From IMG/VR virus record IMGVR_UViG_3300034198_008895, positions 62,001-126,000 of that record: 64,000 nucleotides of DNA. The stretch is one strand, 5' to 3'. The notes under the pieces are model-generated. The model saw only the letters and a program-made list of their open reading frames with translations. It did not search any database and was not told the DNA's origin. Each line of letters opens with the position of its first letter. Position 1 is the first letter of the stretch. Of this stretch, positions 8,881 through 18,873 are shown piece by piece. The DNA is from a virus. Position numbers and translations under genes: made by a program.

Positions 8881-10083
8881 ATGGCAGATAGTTCCTCTTC
8901 TGGTCAAGAGGTTGTATTTAATTCCTCTGTTGATCAAATGTTAGAAAACATGCCAGTTGGTAGCGTAAGCAAAGCTATTGGCAATAACATGTACGGTGTT
9001 AACTTTAGACAGACAGGAAACCCTGTTCCTCGTGCTAAAGATATGTATGGTTTCACATTCTTTACGAGACCTCAGTTAAATCTGACTCGAATGAATATCA
9101 CAAACTATAGGGGTTTTTATAATTTATTAACAGACAACATGACAAGTTATCAGGCATTCACACGTTTGATGCTTGATCCTAGACTACAACATGTTGGTCA
9201 ATTAATCTGTCCTTTTGCTGATAAGAATAATGCATTTATTCCTATCTTGACAAATAATATTCAGTCTTTATCTGGGTGGCCTGATCTTACTGCTCCTACT
9301 TACACTAGTGAAGCTGGACAGTTTGGTGAAGAACATAGCATGGTTGATGGTGTAACTAACCACTTCGAGTCATTTGATTTGGACGTTACATTTAAAAATA
9401 CAAAGGGTAATCCCTTAATCTATTTCTTCTATATATGGATTAAATACCAGACTCTTGTCTTTGAAGGTATTCTTAATCCGTATATCGACATGATCACTGA
9501 AAACGAGATTGACTATAACACTCGTATTTATCGTCTTGTTCTTGATCAACAGAAACGTTATGTAACGTACATTGGGTCAACTGGTGCTAGTTTTCCTATG
9601 AACGTTCCGACTGGTTCTCTATTTGACTTTAACGTCGATACACCTTTTAATACAAGAAACACAGAAATAAATATTCGGTTTAAGAGCATGGGATTCTGTG
9701 CTTTCGAAGATATCTTAAAACTCGAATTTAACAAGACTCAGGCTATCTTTAATTCAGATATCCGAAATATTCTTAAGCACGATCTTAAAGACAGTATTAG
9801 TGATAGTCAAAAAGCTCGTGACGATGGTATGACAGTTTATCGTGTGCCTGGCTGTAACTATGTTAAGATCCCACATTTCTTAGCTATGTCTATGGACACT
9901 AGTGTCTTTAGTAATAGTTTCTTTAGTGTTAATCATAGAGCATATCCCTACATTAACTTAGTCACAAATGAACTTGAGTGGTGGGTTGATGAAAGAAGAT
10001 TTAAACAGTCTAATGAAAAAGACTTTAAGAACATGGTTGAAAAGAACGGACTTCCGTCTAACGATCTACCCTATGACGGCTAA
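8881..10083 (+). CDS. Probable virion structural protein
   Basis: A 400-residue protein; the N-terminus (MADSSSSGQEV) is followed by a segment rich in aromatic and beta-prone residues (YGFTFFTRPQLNLTR, then SLSGWPDLTAPTY). The composition and its place just before the gp6-like baseplate gene suggest a tail or baseplate component. I do not recognise the family with confidence. It is separated from the next gene by 14 bp that include AAAGGAG. Confidence 0.65.
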   Translation: MADSSSSGQEVVFNSSVDQMLENMPVGSVSKAIGNNMYGVNFRQTGNPVPRAKDMYGFTFFTRPQLNLTRMNITNYRGFYNLLTDNMTSYQAFTRLMLDPRLQHVGQLICPFADKNNAFIPILTNNIQSLSGWPDLTAPTYTSEAGQFGEEHSMVDGVTNHFESFDLDVTFKNTKGNPLIYFFYIWIKYQTLVFEGILNPYIDMITENEIDYNTRIYRLVLDQQKRYVTYIGSTGASFPMNVPTGSLFDFNVDTPFNTRNTEINIRFKSMGFCAFEDILKLEFNKTQAIFNSDIRNILKHDLKDSISDSQKARDDGMTVYRVPGCNYVKIPHFLAMSMDTSVFSNSFFSVNHRAYPYINLVTNELEWWVDERRFKQSNEKDFKNMVEKNGLPSNDLPYDG

Positions 10084-10097
10084 AGGAGTAAAAAAAG

Positions 10098-12974
10098 ATG
10101 CCTGATATAACACCCACTAATACACTTAATATCGCAGATGAACTTGATAAGTTAAGTCTGTACAAATATCATCCTAATGGTATTTTAAATGTATCTTTGA
10201 ATCGTCTTACCGACATGCTTGATGGTAAGGTTGAAATCACAGATCCTTCGAATCCATTTACTTATCTGCTTGAAACCTCTTGTCTTAATACAGCATTTGC
10301 TATTCAGGAGTATACTCTTCTGACTCGTAAGCTTTATCCACGTCTTGCTAATACAGAAAAAGATCTGTACATGCATATGTCGGATTATGACTATCTTGGT
10401 ATTTTCTCAGAACCTTCATACGGGACTGTGAAGTTCAATATCCTGTTTAATGATTTTAAAACAAAGGCTAAGTACGATCCTGTTCAAAAGGAATACGTTC
10501 TGAAGCTTCCTCGTCATCTTAAATTAACTGTTGATAAGTATATCTTTACACTTACCTCAGCTATTATTATCCGGTTGACAGAAACAGGTGTTGTTGATGT
10601 TAAGTTTGAAAATCAAGACTTCAACAATATCTTTCCTGTTGAAACAAATTACATTAACTTTAACTTCTATAGCGTTAATCAAAACGAGACGTACATTACG
10701 TTTGATTTGAAACTTCCTGAAGTTGATATTGAACCTGTAGAAATTCCGCTTGAAAAGTCTAAGCTCTTTAAGGGTTCTATGACTTTCAATCCGAAGAGAA
10801 AGTTCTATTACTTCCGTGCCTTCTATATGAAGGATGGTATTTGGAATGAGATGCTCATTACACATACTGACGAAGTTTACGATATTTACAAACCAACATG
10901 TATTGTTAAAGTTCTTCAGAATGAAAACTCTGTAGAATACTACGTGCCACCTGTTTATGTCAATAGCGGGCAGATTGATTCCAAGGTTAAGTTCTTGGTT
11001 TACACCACGAATGGTTATATTAATGTTAACTTCAATGACTTTGTAATTGGTAGCTTCTCTAGCGAATACAACCCTGTGTTCCCGGATGAAGAACTAGATG
11101 ACCAAACAGAACCTCTTCAGTTGATCAGTAAGGTTATCTTTATTAAAGATAAGATCGTCGGTGGTCGAGATAATCTCACCTTTGATCAAATCAAAGAAGC
11201 TGTTATCAATAACAGTATCGGTGATCGTCAGCTCCCGATTACAAATAAACAAAAAGAGTATTCTGTCATTCAGAATAACTTTAAACTTATCAAAGACGTG
11301 GATGTGGTTACTAACCGTGTCTTCCTTCTTGAAACAGATATTCCTAAGGCTAACACACGTTATCCTATCACTAAGTTCAATCTTGACATTATTGAATTCA
11401 AGACAACTATTTCTAACCTAAAGAATAATGGTAACAATGTTGTTGATGTTAATTCTAGCGTTACGATTATTCCCGAAGGTTCTATCTTTAAGTTAACGAC
11501 AGATGGTCTGTCAATGTTAACTGAACAAGAATATAATCAATTAACTAGCTTGTCTGATATTCAATTGGCAACCGAAGTTAATAACAATGTTTATCTTTCA
11601 ACGATGTATCATTATGTTCTTGATACATCTTCAAATGAAACTCAACTTAGACCTTATGAGGTTTCTAATCCCACTGTTCCGCGTATTAGCTTTAAGGAGT
11701 TTAATGCGACAGGTCGAGTTGGTGTCAATACAACCAATACAGGTATCACTAAGACTAACGAGGGTTACACACTGAATGTCTTAGCTAATCTGAAGAAATA
11801 CGTTAACACTATCAATGAAACGAATGTTAAACCATATCTTGTCTTTACGGATAAGAATAATAGTCGTTTCTTCTTGGAAAGTTCTCTCTTCACCGAGATC
11901 AATAATAATCCGGTCTATAAATTCAATATCGAAACAAACTTCTATATTGATAAAAATAACCAATTGAATGTCACTAACTTTAGAGACATCAATAATAATC
12001 AAGCTAATATCTTCATTGACTTGGATTCTACCTTAGAAATCATCTATATCAGTAACACAATTCCTCCGGCTTATGTATCCGGTGAATTGGATAACTATAT
12101 CTTTAATAGTTACCTTGGTATTGGTAACTGTGTTGTGACACTTGAAGAAATCAAGATCAACTTCTGTAGCTATCTTAAGTATCTTTATAACCAAATTCAT
12201 AGCAGCACTGGTTCTTACGAGTATCAGACTTATGATGAAGACGTTCCTTTACGTTACACATCACATGTTTATAACAATGCTAACGCACTTATACATGCTG
12301 TAAATGATATTGTTCATGATGATAACAACGAGGTTGTATTTAAACATCGTAAGGGTGACATTGTACTTGATGCAAATAATAACCCTGTCCCTATTAATGC
12401 GCTTGAATTAACTCGTTATCTTAATTTGTTGTTTATTGACTATCGTGCTCAATTGGCTACAAAGAAGAATACAGTTGATTATAGAAAACAAGTTAAGTCT
12501 TATCTGACTGAAAATATTACAACAAACGCGGTAAGTGTTCAGAATCAACTTCTGGAAAACACCGAAGCCTATGTTGTTGTTCCTAAGAATATTAATCTGA
12601 CTACTGTTAAAACACCCTATCGCACAATAAATATTTCTTGTCTACAATCATTTATTTTCGACGTGAATGTTTCTGAAACAGTTTACAACGATGTAAATAT
12701 TCGTGACAATATTGAATATACAATTATTGATGAAACTGATAATTATTTATCAGCTAACACAACTTATAGCAGAACAGCTTTGCTTGACATTCTGTATAAT
12801 AAGTTAAAAGAGTATGTACGAAGTATTAGTATTCCTAAGTTTACTGAACTTAATGAAGAGTTTATTGAGCTTGTGAATACAAACTATCGCATCAGTCTAA
12901 ATAAGGTTTTAACTGTTGATACCGACGGTTATGATCTCAAAGAAGACATTGTTGTTAATTTCGTTAAGACGTAA
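10098..12974 (+). CDS. Baseplate wedge protein, gp6/J-like candidate
   Basis: A 958-residue protein. Around residue 353 it has GGRDNLTFDQIKEAV followed some 20 residues later by RQLPITNKQKEY. This resembles the motif of gp6/BaseplateJ wedge proteins, where a G-x-D-x-L-x-x-(I/V) segment leads into an R-x-x-x-(V/I)-T step. The remainder is long, Asn/Thr/Ile-rich and beta-prone, as expected for a large wedge protein. In that family the protein joins neighbouring wedges in the contractile-tail baseplate. The N-terminal 300 residues have no parallel I recognise. Ribosome-binding site AAAGGAG; ends at a bidirectional terminator. Confidence 0.6.
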   Translation: MPDITPTNTLNIADELDKLSLYKYHPNGILNVSLNRLTDMLDGKVEITDPSNPFTYLLETSCLNTAFAIQEYTLLTRKLYPRLANTEKDLYMHMSDYDYLGIFSEPSYGTVKFNILFNDFKTKAKYDPVQKEYVLKLPRHLKLTVDKYIFTLTSAIIIRLTETGVVDVKFENQDFNNIFPVETNYINFNFYSVNQNETYITFDLKLPEVDIEPVEIPLEKSKLFKGSMTFNPKRKFYYFRAFYMKDGIWNEMLITHTDEVYDIYKPTCIVKVLQNENSVEYYVPPVYVNSGQIDSKVKFLVYTTNGYINVNFNDFVIGSFSSEYNPVFPDEELDDQTEPLQLISKVIFIKDKIVGGRDNLTFDQIKEAVINNSIGDRQLPITNKQKEYSVIQNNFKLIKDVDVVTNRVFLLETDIPKANTRYPITKFNLDIIEFKTTISNLKNNGNNVVDVNSSVTIIPEGSIFKLTTDGLSMLTEQEYNQLTSLSDIQLATEVNNNVYLSTMYHYVLDTSSNETQLRPYEVSNPTVPRISFKEFNATGRVGVNTTNTGITKTNEGYTLNVLANLKKYVNTINETNVKPYLVFTDKNNSRFFLESSLFTEINNNPVYKFNIETNFYIDKNNQLNVTNFRDINNNQANIFIDLDSTLEIIYISNTIPPAYVSGELDNYIFNSYLGIGNCVVTLEEIKINFCSYLKYLYNQIHSSTGSYEYQTYDEDVPLRYTSHVYNNANALIHAVNDIVHDDNNEVVFKHRKGDIVLDANNNPVPINALELTRYLNLLFIDYRAQLATKKNTVDYRKQVKSYLTENITTNAVSVQNQLLENTEAYVVVPKNINLTTVKTPYRTINISCLQSFIFDVNVSETVYNDVNIRDNIEYTIIDETDNYLSANTTYSRTALLDILYNKLKEYVRSISIPKFTELNEEFIELVNTNYRISLNKVLTVDTDGYDLKEDIVVNFVKT

Positions 12975-12983
12975 ATAAGATAT

Positions 12984-13011
12984 CCAAGAGAGGGAGTGAT
13001 CCCTCTCTTGG
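12984..13011. terminator. Convergent bidirectional terminator
   Basis: CCAAGAGAGGG/CCCTCTCTTGG 11-bp stem with a 6-nt loop between two converging genes. Confidence 0.8.
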
Positions 13012-13022
13012 ACTCTTTATGA

Positions 13023-15836
13023 TTAGTACTTGATGTAACTTACAGTGTCAAACTTTTCACTTGTAGAAAGATCTGGCAATGCAAAAACTGTTGACTGATC
13101 AACTGGGTCAACTGCTGCAATTGTGCCATCGTAATAAGGAGAATAGTCATTGAGACCATCAAGAATAGGAGCACTCCAAACTGCTGCAGAAGTAGCACCA
13201 GGTTGTAAAACACCGCCGACTGAATAAATTCTATTTTTAGTAGCAAAAATAGAATGATAGTAACCAGAAAATGGTAAAGTTGCACCAGATGTCCATCCAC
13301 CTAAAGTACCATCTTCATTTATATTAGCTGACCAAATAACAGTTATATTAGAACTACCATTTGAACCAGTGATTAAATATACACGATTTTTAGTGATAAA
13401 ATTTTGACTATAGGCAATGTTGACAGGGAATGTCCCTAAACTAACCCATGTCCCTATTAAACCATCATTATTAATCGTAGCTGTATAATAATTAGGTGTA
13501 ACACTACCACCAGCGTTATAACCACCACAAAGATATATACGATTCTTGGTGATAAATACAGCAGCACTATGAACATTTATAGGTAAAGCTGTTGAGGTAC
13601 TCCATGTACCTAATGTGCCATCGGAATTGACGGGGGCGGTATAAACATAAGAAGTTGCTGAATTTCCGTCAGAAGTACCAATCAAATAAACACGATTCTT
13701 AGTAACAATTGCCTTTGACCAAGCTCGACCAGCAACTAAATTTGTTCCGCTTGACCAAGTGCCTAAAGTACCGTCAGCATTAATCGGAGCTGTGTAAACA
13801 CTACCGCTAATAGCTCCGTTCCAACCGCCAATTAAATGTACTCTATTTTTAGTTACAATGGCTTGAGCATAAGCAAAATTGCCTGGTAATATATTTGTTT
13901 GTGTGGTCCAAGTGCCAAGAGTACCATCAGCATTGATAGGCGCAGTATATACTGATGTTGTGTAAGAATTAGCAGCAACACCACCTAGTAGATAAACGCG
14001 ATTTTTAGTGACAATTGCTGATGATCCGTGTAATGTTACTGGTAAATTGGTACCAGCAACCCAACCAGTAATATCTGTAGTTTGTGCTGTATTAATCTGA
14101 TACTGTTGTTCCCAAGGACGACCAGATCCGGAAACTGTATAATTAATATTATCTTCAGTGTAATATGCAGAATAATCGTTCATACCACCAGAAATATTTG
14201 CTATATAAACTGTAGAAATACCATATCCACCTAAGGTATAAAGTTTATTCTTTAAAGCTAAAGCATATGACTGTGCCAATGCACCTGGCATGGATGTACC
14301 AAGTACCCATGTACCAATAGTACCATCAGCATTGATAGGCGCTATCATAACTGTAGAAACAGGTGATCCAGCAGTGTTAGTTCCACCAAGTAAATATACA
14401 CGATTTTTGGTAACATAAGGTGTTGCTGTCCAAACAGCGATAGGTAATGAATTAGATACTAAACTCCAAGTACCTAGTGTACCATCGCTGTTAATTGTAG
14501 TAGTATAGATTTTAGAGAAAACCTCTGAAGCATTTCTACCACCACAAAGATAAACACGGTTCTTAGTTAAAACAGTTGCAGCACAATAAAAACCTTCAGG
14601 CAAAGCAGTGCCTGATGTCCAAGCACCTAAAGTACCGTCGCTATTAATAACAGCATAATAAACAGTGGCGACATAAGAATTTCCAGAATTGCCACCAGCT
14701 AAATAAACCCTACTGTTGGTGATAATTAAATGAACATTCGAAATAGCTGCTGGTAAGGCTGTGCCAGTAGTCCAAGTACCGATAGTACCATCAGCATTAA
14801 TAGGTGCTGTATAGACAGTTGTCACAGAGTTATTACCATCTGTGCTACCACCAAACAAATATATACGGTTTTTAATTATAGTTACTTGTGAGTAACACAA
14901 AACACCAGGTAAAGCTGTCGCTGTGGCCCACGCGTTTAAACTACCATCAGCTTGAATTGTGGCAGTGTACACCGCTGAACTAGCCGAAACACCTGCTATA
15001 AAACCACCAATAACATAAACACGATTCTTGGTAACAACAGCCTGAGCTGTAGAAAGATTAGCAGGTAAAGCTGTTCCAGTAACCCAACCGCTTATATCAG
15101 AATTTTGTGTTTCATTGATATTGTATTGTTGCTGCCATGGGCGGCCAGAAGTAAAGTGTTTCTGTTTACTAAATCTGTCACCTATAATGGCATATAAAGA
15201 ACTATACGTTGTTTTACTAATCTCAGCGCCGTTACACTTCAAGAAACCGCTAGGTGTGGTAGCGTAAGGTTTACGAATAATATCACCAACAGCAATACCA
15301 GAAGAAGAACTTAGTGTCAGATCAACATACTGTTTAGTAACAGCCTGCATGTTACCAACAACAGAACCATTAAATGTAAGGAAACCAGTTAAAGTTCCAC
15401 CGGATAAACTTATTCCATCGTTGATTCCATAACCAGCTAATGTCGTGGGTTTGTTAGTTGTTATCTTATCCCAACTAACATTCGTGATATCGTCAGAAAT
15501 TAATACCGATCCACCTGTGACGCGACCTTTGGAGTCAACCGATGGTTTAACATAGTCACCAGCAGTAATACCAATAGGTGCTAAATTAATTGTTGAGGAA
15601 CCTGCTGGTTTTACAATATCACCAGCAAAAGAAGGAAGACGTGCCGAAGGCAGTGTACCAGTTGTTAAATTGCTTGCGTTAAGATTAACCATCGACGAGT
15701 CGACGTACTGCTTAGTCGCAGCTTCAAGAGGTTCGCTCGGGTTTCCAGCAAGAATCAGAGCACCAGTCAATTGACCACCGTTAAAAGTGAAACCTCCGGT
15801 GCTATTACCACCGTTCGAGTAAACTCTAGCTCTCAT
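13023..15836 (-). CDS. Kelch-repeat tail fibre 1, collar domain with propeller insertion
   Basis: A 937-residue receptor-binding-type fibre. The N-terminal 170 residues carry fibre repeats with the PLEAATKQYVD and GGTLTGFLTF motifs. Next comes the first half of a Phage_Collar domain (GDIIRKPYATTPSGFLKCNG, then SLYAIIGDRFS). Two Kelch blocks follow, each opening with GRPW-x-QQY-x-IN and closing with NDYS-x-YY, and each holding six blades (VTKNRVYLLGG type). The missing half of the collar (VFALPDLS, ending YIKY) then closes the protein. It probably binds a surface glycan or protein on the host; the binding target is unknown. Start 15836 behind AAGGAG. Paralogues are at 30086-33913 and 61180-63996. 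Confidence 0.85.
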   Translation of the reverse strand: MRARVYSNGGNSTGGFTFNGGQLTGALILAGNPSEPLEAATKQYVDSSMVNLNASNLTTGTLPSARLPSFAGDIVKPAGSSTINLAPIGITAGDYVKPSVDSKGRVTGGSVLISDDITNVSWDKITTNKPTTLAGYGINDGISLSGGTLTGFLTFNGSVVGNMQAVTKQYVDLTLSSSSGIAVGDIIRKPYATTPSGFLKCNGAEISKTTYSSLYAIIGDRFSKQKHFTSGRPWQQQYNINETQNSDISGWVTGTALPANLSTAQAVVTKNRVYVIGGFIAGVSASSAVYTATIQADGSLNAWATATALPGVLCYSQVTIIKNRIYLFGGSTDGNNSVTTVYTAPINADGTIGTWTTGTALPAAISNVHLIITNSRVYLAGGNSGNSYVATVYYAVINSDGTLGAWTSGTALPEGFYCAATVLTKNRVYLCGGRNASEVFSKIYTTTINSDGTLGTWSLVSNSLPIAVWTATPYVTKNRVYLLGGTNTAGSPVSTVMIAPINADGTIGTWVLGTSMPGALAQSYALALKNKLYTLGGYGISTVYIANISGGMNDYSAYYTEDNINYTVSGSGRPWEQQYQINTAQTTDITGWVAGTNLPVTLHGSSAIVTKNRVYLLGGVAANSYTTSVYTAPINADGTLGTWTTQTNILPGNFAYAQAIVTKNRVHLIGGWNGAISGSVYTAPINADGTLGTWSSGTNLVAGRAWSKAIVTKNRVYLIGTSDGNSATSYVYTAPVNSDGTLGTWSTSTALPINVHSAAVFITKNRIYLCGGYNAGGSVTPNYYTATINNDGLIGTWVSLGTFPVNIAYSQNFITKNRVYLITGSNGSSNITVIWSANINEDGTLGGWTSGATLPFSGYYHSIFATKNRIYSVGGVLQPGATSAAVWSAPILDGLNDYSPYYDGTIAAVDPVDQSTVFALPDLSTSEKFDTVSYIKY
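13130..15150 (-). repeat. Twelve Kelch blades in two six-blade blocks
   Basis: Block 1 spans about 15150-14159 and block 2 about 14127-13130. Each blade is roughly 50 residues, with the consensus LP-x7-Q-x3-TKNRVYLLGG then VYTAPIN-x-DGTLGTW. The repetition is also visible in the DNA. Confidence 0.85.
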
Positions 15837-15904
15837 GTTAACTCCTTATGTTGGATAACTGTATAAAAAAGAAATGCTGTGTTTTAAGGTCAAATGATGC
15901 AATA

Positions 15905-15933
15905 ACAAGAGAGAGGATAAACCTCTCTCTTGT
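15905..15933 (-). terminator. Intrinsic terminator
   Basis: ACAAGAGAGAGG/CCTCTCTCTTGT 12-bp stem downstream of the 15940-16935 gene; the T-tract on the minus side is weak. Confidence 0.65.
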
Positions 15934-15939
15934 CCTTTT

Positions 15940-16935
15940 TTAGTCTAAGAATTCAATCAATTCAGCAGTCTTATCAAAGCAATTATCTTTAGTTTCAATG
16001 ATGGCTTTTAGACGACCAATAACTTCAAGTTTAAAAGCCATATCATCATAACCATTAATAAATTCGATAGTCTCTGCATTCAGTTCAGTTTCTTGACGCT
16101 GAACAGCAGTAAGACCGGAATAATAACGTTCAAGATCTTCTTTATAACGATTTAGATTCTCAATAGCAGATTTACCATACTGAACTAAACCTGACAAAGA
16201 AAGTTCGTTCTTAGCCGGAAGATAACTAACAGTGTTATAAAGATCACTCAGTGTTTCACTATAATAGATAGCACTGAACATATCAATTAAAACACCATTA
16301 TATTTTTCATATTCAAGCTTGGAGTCATCCATATGAAGAATAACATCCATCTTTTCAGTATAAAGATCGACCAAACGGTTTTCTTGATTTTGTTCCTGAG
16401 AAACAAATGCTTTATATTCCACAACTGTCGGAGGAACATTTTTAAATACCTCAGCTTTACCAGATACCATCGAAGTAAAAGCCTGGAAATAATTAACTAA
16501 AATCTCAACCATTGGAATATGATTTTCAATTAAAGCTTTCAGATCATATAACTTATCAGAAATATCTAAACTCAGTTTGTGTTCAATATTTGCATTAAAC
16601 ACTTTATCCATCAGTTCCTTATTAATAATAGAAGGAGCCGAAGTTAATTTAGCTTGTTCTACCTTACCGATTTCAGGTAACATGGTAAAGACTTCCATCG
16701 CAATACCACGATCTACTCGCGGCATAGTAGCAATGTTATTCTTTAACACAAGCAAGTTAAACATAGTGTTCACTTTTTCAAGTGTTTCCTTTGAGAAACG
16801 CTGAACACTAAACTGTTGACCATTTTTCTTGGCATCAGTGATAACGACATTCTCTGTAGCAATACCAGCGTCTTCCGGAGTTTCTACATTAGTCACGTTA
16901 TCTTTGATGTCGTCAAGGATATCACCTAAGCTCAT
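15940..16935 (-). CDS. Unknown, probable virion protein
   Basis: A 331-residue, predominantly helical protein starting MSLGDILDDIKDNV. Acidic N-terminus, no transmembrane segment, no catalytic motif seen. It starts 3 bp after the stop of the 16939-17448 gene and is therefore in the same operon as that gene and the metalloprotease upstream. Confidence 0.65.
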   Translation of the reverse strand: MSLGDILDDIKDNVTNVETPEDAGIATENVVITDAKKNGQQFSVQRFSKETLEKVNTMFNLLVLKNNIATMPRVDRGIAMEVFTMLPEIGKVEQAKLTSAPSIINKELMDKVFNANIEHKLSLDISDKLYDLKALIENHIPMVEILVNYFQAFTSMVSGKAEVFKNVPPTVVEYKAFVSQEQNQENRLVDLYTEKMDVILHMDDSKLEYEKYNGVLIDMFSAIYYSETLSDLYNTVSYLPAKNELSLSGLVQYGKSAIENLNRYKEDLERYYSGLTAVQRQETELNAETIEFINGYDDMAFKLEVIGRLKAIIETKDNCFDKTAELIEFLD

Positions 16936-16938
16936 GGT

Positions 16939-17448
16939 TTACCCCGCTAAAACAGGTTGAGCAATAGCGCCTTCTTGTCCACTATCTGTAACCATTTTGC
17001 TTTTGACTTCTGAAGTCAAAGAACGGAATACATCAGACATATAGTTTGCATTATTAAGAATATCACCAACAGCGCACATATATGTCACATCGACATATCT
17101 AGGCAGGTTAGAAATATCATCAATAACAGAATTCGGACAATCGCGGAAGAATGTTGCCGGAGGATTATACGCCACCGAAGCACGCCACAAAGTGAGATCG
17201 CCGATCAGTTTTTCAAGAATAGCGACTTGATCTTCACTCATGAATGAATACATATTCAGACTCCAAACAACTTCATCAACGAAGCGTTTGTGATTCAGAA
17301 TAAATAGACGGACATTGTCTTCGTCAGCAGGCATCAAAGGAAGAGAATCAGCAATCGCTTTGGCAAGCAAAAATACTTCACCCTTTTGCAATGAACGCTG
17401 GTTGAGAGCATTCAGCTTGTTTGAAAGATCTTGAGAGAATTGGTACAT
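16939..17448 (-). CDS. Unknown, probable virion protein
   Basis: A 169-residue protein starting MYQFSQDLSNKLNAL behind AAGGAG. Helical, two Cys residues, no recognised motif. Middle gene of a three-gene operon with a membrane metalloprotease first. Confidence 0.65.
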   Translation of the reverse strand: MYQFSQDLSNKLNALNQRSLQKGEVFLLAKAIADSLPLMPADEDNVRLFILNHKRFVDEVVWSLNMYSFMSEDQVAILEKLIGDLTLWRASVAYNPPATFFRDCPNSVIDDISNLPRYVDVTYMCAVGDILNNANYMSDVFRSLTSEVKSKMVTDSGQEGAIAQPVLAG

Positions 17449-17458
17449 GTTTAACTCC

Positions 17459-18787
17459 TTAGTTTACCTTAAGTTGTTGTGCTTTGACAAAGAGAAGATT
17501 GTTGAGATTATTTTCAATGGATTGCTGTAATCCAATATAGTAATTGTTGTTCCTGTTACTGGACAACAAGATATCTGCAATATGACTTCTGACATCTTTG
17601 AAGTACATCGATTTCTCTATGACTTCATTGATAAAGATAAACTGAGATAACAAATCTTTAACCAACTCTTCAGGAAGATTAATGTTCTTAAGATTATTAA
17701 CAATTGAATTCTTAACACGATTATAACGTTCCAGTGGGAAATCATAAGTCATCGTGCTAGAATCACTATTATAAAGAATAACGATAACAGCCATCATAAC
17801 AATAGCTCCAGGCACCTTAAAGAAAGCCAGGAAGAAAATGCTAAGCAACATATCAATAAACAAAAGAATGCTATAAGTCATACGGTTATTATCACGGACT
17901 AAACCATAACGACGATTCAGTTTATTCAAACCACTGACAAGTTCTTTACCCATATTAAACCGAGCAGCGAAGCTATCTGCTAAGTTTTCAAAGTTGGTTT
18001 CGTCATATTTAGAATTACCCATTTGAGTTTTAATTTCATCCAAATAAGCAAGCGCGACCTTACCATAGAAGTCATTAACTTCCTTGGAATTAGTAACACT
18101 GATTTCTTGGAACTCTTTTTGAGTAAAATGTTTCTTAAATGTATAAACAGCCTTATCGGGATTATTGTTATTCATCTCGTTAAGGATATCAGCAATAGTT
18201 GAATTGGTTGTTTCAAGTTTGTGATGGTATTCTAAACCACCAAAAGCATGACCAAGTTCATGGAGAATGATTGCAGTCAGTTCAGCCGGCTCAATTTCTG
18301 ATTGACGCAATGCAAAGAAATCAATAATCAGATAGTGTTTAATCTCTGAAAGATAACCACCAACCCGAGCATTTTTAAAATCAACATAACCTTTTCGATT
18401 ATGTAGTTTAGCAAGGATGATTTTCTTTTCTTTCTCAATTTCATTAACATGTTTAAACACATCATTGAACTTGAAAATAGCAGAGAACTTATCACTACCA
18501 ATATTTTTCATGCTACTTAGATCGGCTAAGTAGTCACTAAAGAAAGGAATGATAGCAGCAGGATAAAAGACATGAAGTTCTTTATCAAATACCACATTCA
18601 TATTGAAACGATTACAGATCAATGTCTGAATCTCTTTAATATAACCAGACTTTTCAATCAAAGTCTTATTGTCCATATAGATATTGTTCTCAATTTCTTT
18701 ATAGACGTATTCTATCTTTTCTGTAAGCTTCTGAGGAAAAGTATCATTATTCTGATACTTTATCATCTCCTGTGAAATCGTTTTCAT
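17459..18787 (-). CDS. M48-like membrane zinc metalloprotease
   Basis: A 442-residue protein with a clear zincin motif, ILHELGHAF (His176, Glu177, His180), and downstream NFENLADSFA (Glu266, Asp270). That arrangement matches the E-x-x-A-D third-ligand segment of M48 (HtpX/Ste24-type) peptidases. Two hydrophobic segments follow at about 305-322 and 325-338, so it should be anchored in the inner membrane or be part of the virion. M48 enzymes usually cleave membrane or misfolded proteins; the substrate here is unknown. It heads an operon with two virion-type genes and has an ATTTTTTGAAT motif 24 nt upstream of the ATG, which suggests late expression. Confidence 0.75.
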   Translation of the reverse strand: MKTISQEMIKYQNNDTFPQKLTEKIEYVYKEIENNIYMDNKTLIEKSGYIKEIQTLICNRFNMNVVFDKELHVFYPAAIIPFFSDYLADLSSMKNIGSDKFSAIFKFNDVFKHVNEIEKEKKIILAKLHNRKGYVDFKNARVGGYLSEIKHYLIIDFFALRQSEIEPAELTAIILHELGHAFGGLEYHHKLETTNSTIADILNEMNNNNPDKAVYTFKKHFTQKEFQEISVTNSKEVNDFYGKVALAYLDEIKTQMGNSKYDETNFENLADSFAARFNMGKELVSGLNKLNRRYGLVRDNNRMTYSILLFIDMLLSIFFLAFFKVPGAIVMMAVIVILYNSDSSTMTYDFPLERYNRVKNSIVNNLKNINLPEELVKDLLSQFIFINEVIEKSMYFKDVRSHIADILLSSNRNNNYYIGLQQSIENNLNNLLFVKAQQLKVN

Positions 18788-18844
18788 AGAAACCTTTGGC
18801 CGGAAATAATTAATTCAAAAAATGAACGAAACTAGTAAGAAAAG

Positions 18845-18873
18845 ACTACCAGAGGGTATTTCCCTCTGGTAGT
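18845..18873 (-). terminator. Intrinsic terminator downstream of polymerase N-part
   Basis: ACTACCAGAGGG/CCCTCTGGTAGT 12-bp stem, then CTTTTCTT on the minus strand. Confidence 0.8.

Noticed and set aside
13130-15150. Tandem DNA repeats as a CRISPR array or diversity-generating retroelement target
   Set aside because: The repeats are protein-coding Kelch blades with variable spacing; there are no cas genes, no reverse transcriptase and no template repeat.
17085-17100. ACATATATGT sequence as another early promoter
   Set aside because: It lies inside a coding region with no downstream gene start and lacks the -35 box at the 16-nt spacing.
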